Assembly (NCBI RefSeq): GCF_910588715.1
Contig: NZ_CAJURG010000009.1
Location: 1 to 62,798, forward strand
Source: an uncultured Clostridium sp.
GTDB lineage: Bacteria > Bacillota > Clostridia > Clostridiales > Clostridiaceae
Direction: 5' to 3'
DNA: 62,798 nt
The stretch's first letter is position 1. Every line of letters begins with the position of its first letter. Positions 51,794 through 60,895 of the stretch are shown in pieces. The notes under the pieces were generated by a model. It saw only the letters and a list, made by a program, of their open reading frames with translations, was not told the origin of the DNA and made no database searches. Position numbers and translations under genes: made by a program.

Positions 51794-54307
51794 TTATACT
51801 TCCCTACCGCAACAGTTCTTATACTTTTTGCCACTTCCACATGAACATAAGTCATTTCTTCCAAGTTTATTATCATTTCTAATTGGTTCTTTCTTTAAAC
51901 TTTTGTCATCATTTCCATGAGTTGCAGATGTTTCTTCAGCAACCTTTTCTCTTTCTACAGGTCTTTCAACTCTTACATGGAATAAGAATTTAACAGTTTC
52001 AAGTTTAATTCCTTCAATCATTTCCTCAAACATTGCACTACCTTCCATTTGGTATGCTTGTATTGGATCTTGTTGCTTATAAGCTCTTAATCCCATTCCT
52101 TGTTTTAGATGATCCATATTATCAATATGTGCCATCCACTTTTGGTCAACAACTCTTAAAAGAACTACTCTTTCAATTTCTCTTAATTGTTCTTCACCAA
52201 ACTCAAGCTCCTTACCTTTATATATATTAAGAACAGTCTCAATTAATTTATTTTTTATTTGCTCATTTGATAAATCAGCTAATTCTTCAACAGTTACAAC
52301 ACCATGTGGCATACAAATTTCTTCTAAATATTGAAGCAATGTTTTAATTTCAGATTCTATATCCTGAACTTCTCCACTTAAATGTGAATTTACGGAATCA
52401 GAAATAACTTCTTCTATCATTCCTTGAATTTGTTCTTTTAAATTTTTACCCTCTAAAACTTCTGTTCTTTGTCTATAAATAACTTCTCTTTGTAAGTTCA
52501 TAACATCATCATAACCTAAAAGATTTTTTCTTATATCAAAGTTATTTCCTTCAACCTTCTTTTGAGCATTTTCTATAGCTTTAGTAACCATCTTACTTTC
52601 TATGGCTTCTGTTTCCTCAAGACCTAATTTATCAATAACTCCTTGAATTCTTTCAGAACCAAATATTCTCATTAAATCATCTTCTAATGATATAAAGAAT
52701 ATTGATTCACCAGGATCACCTTGACGCCCTGATCTACCTCTAAGCTGATTATCTATTCTTCTTGATTCATGTCTTTCAGTACCAAGAACTTTTAATCCAC
52801 CAGCTTCTATAACTCCTTCTCCAAGCTTAATATCAGTACCTCTACCTGCCATATTAGTAGCAATAGTAACCATTCCTAATTCTCCAGCATGAGAAATTAT
52901 TTCGGCTTCTTGAGCATGATATTTAGCATTAAGAACCTGATGCTTAATCCCTCTCTTTTTTAATAAAGAAGAAATATATTCTGATTTATCAACACTAGCA
53001 GTACCAACAAGAACTGGTTGACCCTTTTCATGTGATTTTACTACTTCCTCAACTATAGCTTTATATTTTCCAACGGAATTTTTATAAACCATATCAGAAT
53101 TATCAATTCTTTGAACTGGTCTATTAGTTGGTATTACTATAACATCTAAGTTATATATTTCTCTAAACTCATTTTCTTCAGTTAATGCTGTCCCTGTCAT
53201 TCCTGATAATTTACTATACATTCTAAAATAATTTTGGAATGTTATTGTAGCTAAAGTTTTAGATTCTCTTTGAATCTTAACTCCTTCCTTAGCTTCAATT
53301 GCTTGATGAAGACCATCTGAATATCTTCTACCTTCCATAAGTCTTCCTGTAAATTCATCAATAATTACTATTTCGTTATCCTTAACCATATAGTCTTTAT
53401 CAGCTCTCATTGTATAGTTAGCCTTTAAAGCTTGAGTAACATAGTGTTGTAACTCTAAATTTTGTGAATCAGCATAGTTTTCTATGCCAAAATATTTTTC
53501 AGCTTTAACAACTCCATCATCAGTTAATAAAACTGCATTAGCTTTTTCATCTACTGTAAAATCTTTTTCACTTACTAATGTTTTAACAAAGTTATCTGCA
53601 ACATTATAAAATTTAGTAGATTTATCTCCCATTCCTGAAATAATAAGAGGAGTTCTAGCCTCATCTATTAAAATAGAGTCTACTTCGTCTACTATACAGA
53701 AATTAAGTCCCCTTTGAACTCTCTCTTCCATATGTATAACCATATTATCTCTTAAATAGTCAAATCCAAATTCATTATTAGTTCCATATGTTATATCACA
53801 AGCATAAGCTGCTCTTCTTTGGTCAGGAGTTATTCCATGTATTATGCAACCAGTAGTTAAACCTAAAAAGTTATAAAGCACTCCCATTTCTTCCATTTGA
53901 GTCTTTGCTAAATAATCATTTACTGTTATTACATGAACTCCATTTCCAGTCAATCCATTAAGATATGCTGGTAATGTTGCAACAAGAGTCTTCCCTTCCC
54001 CTGTTTTCATTTCAGCTATTCTACCTTGATGAAGAACCATTCCTCCTAGCAACTGAACTCTAAAATGTTTCATTCCAAGAACTCTGCTTGAAGCTTCTCT
54101 ACAAACTGCAAATGCTTCTGGTAATATGCTATCTAAAGATTCTCCATTTTTTATTCTTTCTTTAAACTCTAAAGTCTTAGCTTGAAGTTCTTCATTTGTT
54201 AACTTTTGCATAGACTCATCTAAAGCTTCTATTTTATCTGCAATCGATTGAAGTTTTTTAACTTCTCTTTCGCTATATGTTCCGAAAAGTTTTTCTAAAA
54301 ATCCCAT
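51794..54307 (-). CDS. secA: Preprotein translocase ATPase SecA
   Basis: Motor ATPase pushing preproteins through SecYEG. The 837-residue protein has the DEAD motor motifs MKTGEGKTLVATLPAYLNGL and VDEVDSILIDEARTPLIISG, NMAGRGTDIKLGEG, RIDNQLRGRSGRQGDPGES, the preprotein and helical scaffold regions, and the C-terminal zinc finger CSCGSGKKYKNCCG. secA-prfB order is standard for Firmicutes. The 261-base gap upstream (54308-54568) holds no gene I can support. Confidence 0.98.
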   Translation of the reverse strand: MGFLEKLFGTYSEREVKKLQSIADKIEALDESMQKLTNEELQAKTLEFKERIKNGESLDSILPEAFAVCREASSRVLGMKHFRVQLLGGMVLHQGRIAEMKTGEGKTLVATLPAYLNGLTGNGVHVITVNDYLAKTQMEEMGVLYNFLGLTTGCIIHGITPDQRRAAYACDITYGTNNEFGFDYLRDNMVIHMEERVQRGLNFCIVDEVDSILIDEARTPLIISGMGDKSTKFYNVADNFVKTLVSEKDFTVDEKANAVLLTDDGVVKAEKYFGIENYADSQNLELQHYVTQALKANYTMRADKDYMVKDNEIVIIDEFTGRLMEGRRYSDGLHQAIEAKEGVKIQRESKTLATITFQNYFRMYSKLSGMTGTALTEENEFREIYNLDVIVIPTNRPVQRIDNSDMVYKNSVGKYKAIVEEVVKSHEKGQPVLVGTASVDKSEYISSLLKKRGIKHQVLNAKYHAQEAEIISHAGELGMVTIATNMAGRGTDIKLGEGVIEAGGLKVLGTERHESRRIDNQLRGRSGRQGDPGESIFFISLEDDLMRIFGSERIQGVIDKLGLEETEAIESKMVTKAIENAQKKVEGNNFDIRKNLLGYDDVMNLQREVIYRQRTEVLEGKNLKEQIQGMIEEVISDSVNSHLSGEVQDIESEIKTLLQYLEEICMPHGVVTVEELADLSNEQIKNKLIETVLNIYKGKELEFGEEQLREIERVVLLRVVDQKWMAHIDNMDHLKQGMGLRAYKQQDPIQAYQMEGSAMFEEMIEGIKLETVKFLFHVRVERPVEREKVAEETSATHGNDDKSLKKEPIRNDNKLGRNDLCSCGSGKKYKNCCGREV

Positions 54308-54561
54308 AATATATTTCCTTTCAACATAATCATAAACATCAATAAAAAATTATAGATGTGCGATTATTAATCAATTTATCTAAATTCTAATTGTATAAGC
54401 TACCCCTTTAATATTTCGCTTAATAAATTATACCATTTATAGTATTTATAATTCAACCAAAACAACTATACTTAAAGCTATTATAATATTTTAAAAATAT
54501 AAGATATAAAAGTTATAAGACTTAATTCTAAATAAAACATTTAAAAATCATTTGTTTTAAT

Positions 54562-54600
54562 ATAAAAAATAAGGGAAATGTTTATAACATTCCCCTTATC
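54562..54600 (-). terminator. Intrinsic terminator of hpf
   Basis: Stem AATAAGGGAAATGTT (54568-54582) with AACATTCCCCTTAT (54587-54600), about 14 bp with one mismatch, followed by TTTTTTAT on the minus strand, next to the hpf stop. Confidence 0.82.
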
Positions 54601-54609
54601 TATATTCAA

Positions 54610-55137
54610 TTAAATATAATCTGGCTCTAGAAGCCCATAATTTCCATCTTTTCTCTTGTATACAACATTAACATTATCTGTATCAGAATCTTTAAAAACA
54701 AAGAAATTATGTTCAACAAGCTCCATTTGTAATATAGCCTCTTCTGTACTCATTGGCTTTATATTGAACTTTTTAACTTTTACTACTTCTCCATGATCAT
54801 CTTCTTCTGATGCAACTTCATCAAAATTATTAAATCTTAAAGATTCATTACTTCTTCTTTGTAATTTAGTTCTTTGTTTTCTAATTTGTCTTTCTAGTTT
54901 TGTTTCTACTAAATCAATAGACTTATACATATCATCTGTTGATTCTTCACATCTTAAAATAACACCATTAAATGGTATTGTCACCTCAAAAATTTGGCTA
55001 TTTTTTTGAACAGTTAATGTGGCTCTTGCCGCTACGTCAGGTTCAAAATACTTATCTAGTTTTGAAATCTTTCTTTCCACTATTTCCTTTAGTGCAGGTG
55101 TCACGTTAATGTTCTTTCCTATTACAGTTACTCTCAT
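54610..55137 (-). CDS. hpf: Long-form ribosome hibernation promoting factor HPF/RaiA
   Basis: Binds the 30S decoding region and pairs ribosomes into 100S dimers in stationary phase. The 175-residue protein has the N-terminal ribosome-binding domain (about 1-100; VERKISKLDKYF, DMYKSIDLVETKLERQIRK) and the C-terminal dimerisation domain (about 118-175; FNIKPMSTEEAILQMELVEHNFFVFKD). AGAGAGGGG precedes the ATG. It is preceded by the raiA-motif RNA on the same strand. Confidence 0.96.
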   Translation of the reverse strand: MRVTVIGKNINVTPALKEIVERKISKLDKYFEPDVAARATLTVQKNSQIFEVTIPFNGVILRCEESTDDMYKSIDLVETKLERQIRKQRTKLQRRSNESLRFNNFDEVASEEDDHGEVVKVKKFNIKPMSTEEAILQMELVEHNFFVFKDSDTDNVNVVYKRKDGNYGLLEPDYI

Positions 55138-55310
55138 AAGGTCAGCCCCTCTCTTTAAGTTATACTTATACTATTTAAGACTTTAAATATATTAATCTAT
55201 ATCTATATTTTACCATTTGTAAAATTATTCCTCAAAGCTTGTTTTATAAATTTACTGAAAATTTAAACTTATTTACTCTACATAACTCCATATATCTTCG
55301 ATTATCTCAT

Positions 55311-55354
55311 TATTAAAAATAAAAAACATCAATTCATACGAATTGATGTTTTTT
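55311..55354 (-). terminator. Terminator of the raiA-motif RNA
   Basis: Perfect 15-bp stem (55321-55335 with 55340-55354), ATAC loop, followed by a T-rich run on the minus strand. Confidence 0.9.
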
Positions 55355-55357
55355 TAT

Positions 55358-55564
55358 AAAGTTAGCTGACCTGGATTTTGACCCCACACTCGCCTGCTGG
55401 AGCTTTTGCTACCCGGAATTAACCTCTCACTACTAACACTCTCAGTATCTCTACTGGCAGGACTTACTTCTATACCGCACCATGCTCATTAAAACTTTGT
55501 TTAACTTACGTGGATCGTTTCGCCTGCGACTGGCATCGACTTTCATCCACAGACCTAACTTTAC
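55358..55564 (-). ncRNA. raiA-motif non-coding RNA
   Basis: About 205 bases of comparatively G+C-rich, non-coding sequence between comF and hpf (raiA). The ends form a perfect 8-bp helix (CTAACTTT 55555-55562 with AAAGTTAG 55358-55365). Blocks such as AGGTCTGTGGATGAAAGTCG, GATGCCAGTCGCAGGCGAAA and GGTGCGGTATAGAAGTAAG look like a conserved structured RNA. Position upstream of hpf/raiA, its own promoter and its own terminator fit the raiA RNA of Clostridia, whose function is only partly known (links to sporulation and stress have been reported). The match is by position and recall, not a covariance search. Confidence 0.82.
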
Positions 55565-55570
55565 ATTACT

Positions 55571-55598
55571 ATTATATATTGCTTTTAGCAATTGTCAA
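55571..55598 (-). promoter_or_regulatory. Promoter of the raiA RNA, inside the comF 3' end
   Basis: TTGACA (55593-55598, consensus) and TATAAT (55571-55576, consensus) 16 bases apart. The start would be near 55564, matching the first helix of the RNA. The elements overlap the last nine codons of comF. Confidence 0.82.
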
Positions 55599-56246
55599 TA
55601 CTATAATTTTCTTTGCTCCTGATTTTTTTAATATATTTCTACATTCCTCAGTAGTAGCCCCTGTAGTCATAACATCGTCAATTAATATAATATTTTTATT
55701 TTTTATATCTTTAGAATTAATAACTTTAAATGCTCCTCTTACATTTATCATTCTTTCTTCTTTTGTTAAGGTTTTTTGTTCTCTTGTATCCTTTATCTTT
55801 TTAAGACAATTACTTATAGGTACATTAATATCATTACTTAGATTTCTTGCCATTAATCTGCACTGATTATATCCTCTCTTTTTTTCAGAAGCTTTAGTCA
55901 TAGGTACATAACAAATAATATCTGCATTAATATCTTGTTCCTTTACCATTTCTATCAAAAAATTAGATAGTAAATTTCCTGCAGTAAAATTATTTTCATA
56001 CTTAAACTTTAAAATCAAATTTTTTATTACTCCCCCATAAAATCCATAAGATAAACTATTTTCTTTTTTAGTAGCTCTTTTAATGCTATTTTTGCATTGT
56101 GGACATAATCCTATAAAGCCATCTATTCCACAAACTATGCATTTTTCTTCTGGTGGGTAAATTATATCTAATATTGCATTATATATATTTAATGCAATTT
56201 TATTAAAATACTTTAAATTTATATTTTTATTTATTACTTTTCCCAT
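55572..56246 (-). CDS. comF: ComF family phosphoribosyltransferase-like protein
   Basis: ComFC-like protein needed for natural DNA uptake in other bacteria. The 224-residue protein has an N-terminal four-cysteine zinc site (CIVCG and CPQCK) and a C-terminal PRTase domain with the PRPP loop IILIDDVMTTGATTEECR. The preceding QCRLMARNLSNDINVP segment is also typical. It overlaps the upstream ComFA-like gene by 13 bases. The raiA RNA promoter lies in its 3' end. Confidence 0.9.
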   Translation of the reverse strand: MGKVINKNINLKYFNKIALNIYNAILDIIYPPEEKCIVCGIDGFIGLCPQCKNSIKRATKKENSLSYGFYGGVIKNLILKFKYENNFTAGNLLSNFLIEMVKEQDINADIICYVPMTKASEKKRGYNQCRLMARNLSNDINVPISNCLKKIKDTREQKTLTKEERMINVRGAFKVINSKDIKNKNIILIDDVMTTGATTEECRNILKKSGAKKIIVLTIAKSNI

Positions 56247-57211
56247 AGACTCCTGTTAAATTCCCTAGTAATACTTTTTGCGTTATCCATATCCTCTGAA
56301 GTATCTTTAGAAACCATTATAAATTCTGATTGAATTTCTTTAGTTTTATTAATTGAAGCACACATATAAACTATCTTTTTATAGGAATAATAAATATCAT
56401 CAGCAAATAGTAATATTATATTTACATTTTCAATATTATTTATATATTGACCATAATTATTAGTAACTATAAATAATGAATCACTATATCCATTCATAAT
56501 TTCTTTTAAAAAATCAAAATTTTGATTTTTGGTGTATCTAATAACTCTAATATCTAATTCTCTTAAAACTTGATAGTAATGATTATAAACCTTATTTAAT
56601 TTTTCTAGTGATGGCACTACAATCAATACTATTCTTTTATTTTCTTTAAACCATTTAAAATACTCAAATAAAGATAATGGTATATTTTCTTCTAATCTTA
56701 TTCTAGTACTCATAAGTCTTGGTTCTATCATAGGCTCTTCTGAAATAATATAAGGTAAATCCAACTTTTCACCTATTGGAAATATATATTCAGTTGAATA
56801 AATTATGATTTTATTAGTTTTCCAATATATAGTTTCTATAGATTCTCTAATATATTCATTGCTTATCTTAGAAAATAAAGTTATATCATCAACTATAACT
56901 AAGTCATAATTTTCGTTTACATTTTTAATATCACTTATCGTTATAAAATTTAAATTATTTTCTATCCTTTTTATATTTGTATCTCTATCTATAAGATTAT
57001 TTATATAATTAATTTTTTCTTTTACAAATTCTTTTTCTTCACTACAAAATACATATAAAACTTTTCCATTTTCTTGTACAATTTTATTTATTATATTAGA
57101 AAAAATATCAATAGTATTAAAAGGTCTTGTTTTTAAAGTTAATACTTTAGTTCTTTTTGAATACCATTTATTTATCTTTTTAAAAGCATTACTTAATTCT
57201 TTATAATTCAT
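56234..57211 (-). CDS. ComFA-like degenerate helicase protein lacking Walker A
   Basis: The 325-residue product lies where ComFA, the DNA-uptake translocase, sits in the comF operon. I see a RecA-like pattern: a DxxD-like motif VIVDDITLFSK, a helicase-C-like half with IVLIVVPSLEKLNKVY, and a C-terminal tail NAKSITREFNRSLWEK resembling the end of ComFA. The glycine-rich P-loop GxGKT is missing at the expected place, as is the N-terminal zinc-binding cysteine set. It may be a non-ATPase derivative. GGAG precedes the ATG. Identity rests on position and weak sequence resemblance. Confidence 0.55.
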   Translation of the reverse strand: MNYKELSNAFKKINKWYSKRTKVLTLKTRPFNTIDIFSNIINKIVQENGKVLYVFCSEEKEFVKEKINYINNLIDRDTNIKRIENNLNFITISDIKNVNENYDLVIVDDITLFSKISNEYIRESIETIYWKTNKIIIYSTEYIFPIGEKLDLPYIISEEPMIEPRLMSTRIRLEENIPLSLFEYFKWFKENKRIVLIVVPSLEKLNKVYNHYYQVLRELDIRVIRYTKNQNFDFLKEIMNGYSDSLFIVTNNYGQYINNIENVNIILLFADDIYYSYKKIVYMCASINKTKEIQSEFIMVSKDTSEDMDNAKSITREFNRSLWEK

Positions 57212-57232
57212 AGTATCAACTCCATTTACTTA

Positions 57233-59461
57233 TTATTCACTTATTTTATCATCAGATACAATATCTAAAATTCTTTCCTTCAATGATGAATACCTCTCCA
57301 TACTATTTGTATTATCAACCATATACTTTAGTGCCTTTTGGCTTCCAACAACCACTACAAGCTCTTTCGCCCTAGTTATTCCAGTGTATAATATATTCCT
57401 ATTCATTAAAAAAGCTGAGCCCATAAAAGTTGGTATAATTACTACTTTAAATTCACTCCCTTGACTTTTATGTATAGTTATTGCATAGGCTAGTTCCAAT
57501 TCTTCTACATATACATTATCGTACACTATTCTTCTTTCATCATCAAAAATAACAGTTATAGTGTTATTTTCTTCATCAATAGATTCTATGAATCCCATAT
57601 CTCCATTAAATATTCCTACACCTTCATTATCGCCATATCCACCTATTCTATTCCACTTTAAAGAGTAATTATTTTTAGTTTGCATTACTTTATCACCGAC
57701 CCTAAAAATAAAGTCTTTAAATTTTCTTTCTTTTTTATATTTATCAGGTGGGTTTAAAATAGCTTGAAGTTCATTATTTAAATTTTCTATTCCTAAAATT
57801 CCTTTTCTAGTTGGAGATAATATTTGAATATCTTTAACTTTATTCCACTTTGAATTAAACATTGGAATTCTTCTATTTACTAAATCTAATATAGTTTGCA
57901 ATATACTTTCATTATTTTCTCTATTATCAAAGAAAAAATCTCCATCTTTTTTATTTAAATATGGCAATTCCCCATTATTTATTCTGTGAGCATTTAAAAT
58001 TATCATGCTCTCTTTTCCTTGCCTAAAAATTTCATTTAATCTTACTACCTTAATAAAATTACTGTTTATTAAATCCCTTAATACATTTCCTGGACCTACA
58101 GATGGAAGTTGATCCACATCTCCAACTATAATAACTCTAGTTCCTAATTTTATAGCCTTTAATAAACTATTCATAAGCATTATATCAATCATAGATGCTT
58201 CATCAATTATTATTACATCACCTTCTAATGGTTCACCTTCACCCCTTCCAAAAAAGGAGTTTTCATCTTCACTTACTCCCATCTCTAATAACCTATGTAT
58301 GGTTTTAGCCTCTCGTCCTGTAGATTCTGTCATTCTTTTAGCTGCTCGTCCTGTTGGTGCTGCTAAAAGAACTTTCATACCGTTATTTTCATATATTTCT
58401 ATTATACATTTTATTATTGTAGTCTTTCCTGTGCCAGGACCACCTGTTATTATTTCAATTCCATTTTCAAAAGCACCTAATATAGCATCCTTTTGAGAAT
58501 CTGCAAACTTAATATTATGCTTATTTTCAAAACTAGAGATTTCAAATAAAACATCAGAATTTATAGTTTGAAATTTTTCTATACTTAATGTAATAATTTT
58601 ATTTGTAACACCAAGCTCACAAAAATAATAAGGCAATGCATATACAGCCTCAATATCATTAATTTTTTCTACCTTTACCTTTCCTTCTAAAACACTATTA
58701 TATATGTTAACCTCTATTAATTCCTTATCAACCATTAAAACCTTTTGACATTGCTCAATCAATTTATCCTTTGGCATATATGTGTTTCCAAGACCAGAAA
58801 AGTTATTTAAAACGTATCTTATTCCACTTTGAACTCTAAAATCTGATTGCGGTTCAATACCTAAACTTTTTGCAATTCTATCAGAAGTTAAAAATCCAAT
58901 TCCTGATATTTCATCATTTAATACATAGGGATTATTAGAAACTATATCTATAGAATCTGGCCCAAACTTTTTATAAATCTTTAAACATTGATTTATAGTA
59001 ACACCATGATTTTGGAAAAACATTATAATATCCTTTAATTCTCTACTTTCAAGATAGGATTCATATATTATATTAAATTTCTTTTCCCCAATTCCTTCAA
59101 CTTCCCTTAATCTTTCAATGTCATTATCTAATATGTCTAAAGTTTCAACTCCAAATGCCTTAACTATTTTCTTTGCTGTAACAGGACCTATTCCATGAAT
59201 TATACCTGTACTTAAATATTTTTCAATTTCTCTTGCTGAAGTTGGAAGCACTTCTTTATATTCCGCTACATTAAATTGTCTTCCAAATTGTTTATGATTT
59301 ATCCAATTTCCTTTTACCTCAATTTGTTGTCCTTCTTTTATTAATGGCATTATACCAACAATTGTTACAAGCTCTTTATTTGCAGTTATTTTCGCTACAA
59401 TATATCCACTATCATCGCTTTTAAAGATTATTGCTTCTACTAAGCCTTCTAATATTTCCAT
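57233..59461 (-). CDS. recD2: RecD2-family 5'-3' DNA helicase
   Basis: Superfamily 1B helicase acting in repair and replication-fork processing without RecBC. The 742-residue protein has an N-terminal OB-like region, helix-hairpin-helix repeats (GIIHGIGPVTAKKIVKAFG; VEGIGEKKFNIIYES), Walker A ITGGPGTGKTTIIKC, motif II IIDEASMIDIMLM, QLPSVGPGNVLRDL, and motif VI YAITIHKSQGSEF and NILYTGITRAKE. TTGGAG precedes the ATG. Upstream of the comF pair with a 21-base gap. Confidence 0.95.
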   Translation of the reverse strand: MEILEGLVEAIIFKSDDSGYIVAKITANKELVTIVGIMPLIKEGQQIEVKGNWINHKQFGRQFNVAEYKEVLPTSAREIEKYLSTGIIHGIGPVTAKKIVKAFGVETLDILDNDIERLREVEGIGEKKFNIIYESYLESRELKDIIMFFQNHGVTINQCLKIYKKFGPDSIDIVSNNPYVLNDEISGIGFLTSDRIAKSLGIEPQSDFRVQSGIRYVLNNFSGLGNTYMPKDKLIEQCQKVLMVDKELIEVNIYNSVLEGKVKVEKINDIEAVYALPYYFCELGVTNKIITLSIEKFQTINSDVLFEISSFENKHNIKFADSQKDAILGAFENGIEIITGGPGTGKTTIIKCIIEIYENNGMKVLLAAPTGRAAKRMTESTGREAKTIHRLLEMGVSEDENSFFGRGEGEPLEGDVIIIDEASMIDIMLMNSLLKAIKLGTRVIIVGDVDQLPSVGPGNVLRDLINSNFIKVVRLNEIFRQGKESMIILNAHRINNGELPYLNKKDGDFFFDNRENNESILQTILDLVNRRIPMFNSKWNKVKDIQILSPTRKGILGIENLNNELQAILNPPDKYKKERKFKDFIFRVGDKVMQTKNNYSLKWNRIGGYGDNEGVGIFNGDMGFIESIDEENNTITVIFDDERRIVYDNVYVEELELAYAITIHKSQGSEFKVVIIPTFMGSAFLMNRNILYTGITRAKELVVVVGSQKALKYMVDNTNSMERYSSLKERILDIVSDDKISE

Positions 59462-59639
59462 ATTATCGCTCCAAACATCGTAATTTTACTTATTTAATAT
59501 TAATAATTATATCATAAGTAAAATTTTCATTGTTTATTTTAACGTTTTCATTTATATTTAAATTATAAGATTATATTTTACTTATTAAATTATTAAGTTA
59601 TTATTTAATAATTTAACTTTAATTTGGAGGGAATTTAAA

Positions 59640-60779
59640 ATGTTATTAAAAAATTGTAATATAATATTCTTAAATAAGATAGAAAAGGGATCTATACTAA
59701 TAGAAAATAATATAATAAAGGAAATTAATCCATCTGAGGTTAATGATAAAACAGTTATCGATTGTAAAGGTTTATTTGTTTCTCCTGGTTTTATAGATAT
59801 TCACATACACGGCGCTGGTGGACATGATACAATGGATGGTACTTTTGAAGCAATAAATGAAATATCAAAAACTATTTGCAAATATGGTACAACCTCCTTT
59901 ACACCTACAACAATGACTATGTCTAAAGAAGATATTTTAAAATCTATGATGGCTATAAAAAAAGCAAAAATTAATGGAACTGATGGTGCAATAGTCTTGG
60001 GTGCTCACTTAGAAGGACCTTTTATTAGCCCTAGTGCTATAGGAGCTCAAAATCCAAATTACCTAATAGCACCTTCATATGAAAATTTTAAATCAATGAC
60101 TGGTGATGCTATGGATGCTGTAGTTTCTATTACTATGGCACCTGAAGTTGAAGGAGCTAAAGAACTTGCTTCTGTTTTATCATCTAAAGGTATACGTTGT
60201 TCTATAGGACATACAAAAGCAACTTATGAAGAAGCCATAGATGGAATAAAATGTGGCTTCTGTCACTCTACTCATTTATTTAATGCAATGACTGGTTTTA
60301 CGCATAGGGAGCCTGGTGTAGTAGGGGCAACTTTCGATACTGATATAACAACTGAAACTATTTCTGATGGTATTCATATATCTTATCCATCTTTAAGGGT
60401 TGTATATAAACAAAAAGGGACTGATAAAACCTTACTTGTAACAGATGCAATGTGTGCTTGCGGAATGCCTGATGGAACTTATTCCTTAGGTGGTCAACCT
60501 GTAACCGTTAAAAGCGGTGCTGCAAGATTAAATAATGGTGCATTAGCTGGATCAATATTAACATTAAATAAATCTATTAAAAACATACATGATAATACAA
60601 ATTATCCATTATACGAAATAGTAAAAATGGCATCTTATAATGGAGCTAAATACTGTAGAGTAGATGATAAGAAAGGACAAATAAAAGAAAACTTTGATGC
60701 AGATTTAACTATTTTTGATGAAAACATTGATGTTAAAATGACTATAATTGGCGGTAAAATAGTCTACAACACCTTATAA
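59640..60779 (+). CDS. nagA: N-acetylglucosamine-6-phosphate deacetylase
   Basis: Deacetylates GlcNAc-6-P in amino sugar recycling; product feeds NagB. The 379-residue amidohydrolase has GFIDIHIHGAGGHDTMDG (metal His pair), HLEGPFISPSAIGAQNP (Glu), SIGHTKATYEEA and HSTHLFNAMTGFTHREPG (His), and the catalytic Asp in VTDAMCACGMPDG. TTTGGAGG precedes the ATG. nagB is not adjacent and no NagR-type operator was noted. Confidence 0.96.
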   Translation: MLLKNCNIIFLNKIEKGSILIENNIIKEINPSEVNDKTVIDCKGLFVSPGFIDIHIHGAGGHDTMDGTFEAINEISKTICKYGTTSFTPTTMTMSKEDILKSMMAIKKAKINGTDGAIVLGAHLEGPFISPSAIGAQNPNYLIAPSYENFKSMTGDAMDAVVSITMAPEVEGAKELASVLSSKGIRCSIGHTKATYEEAIDGIKCGFCHSTHLFNAMTGFTHREPGVVGATFDTDITTETISDGIHISYPSLRVVYKQKGTDKTLLVTDAMCACGMPDGTYSLGGQPVTVKSGAARLNNGALAGSILTLNKSIKNIHDNTNYPLYEIVKMASYNGAKYCRVDDKKGQIKENFDADLTIFDENIDVKMTIIGGKIVYNTL

Positions 60780-60828
60780 ACTAAAAGTTAAAAAAATAAT
60801 TTTATTATATTATAAGTAAAAATTTTAT

Positions 60829-60885
60829 AAAATAAAAAGAACTATATCATATTAAATTAAAAAATTTCAATACGATATGGTTCTT
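60829..60885 (-). terminator. Intrinsic terminator of metK
   Basis: A 17-bp stem with wobbles (60869-60885 with 60837-60853), followed by TTTTTATTTT on the minus strand, 11 bases beyond the metK stop. Confidence 0.82.
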
Positions 60886-60895
60886 AATTATATTT

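Noticed and set aside
55510..55866. Plus-strand open frame spanning the raiA RNA and comF end
   Set aside because: It is antisense to the comF PRTase domain and to the structured RNA; no ribosome site.
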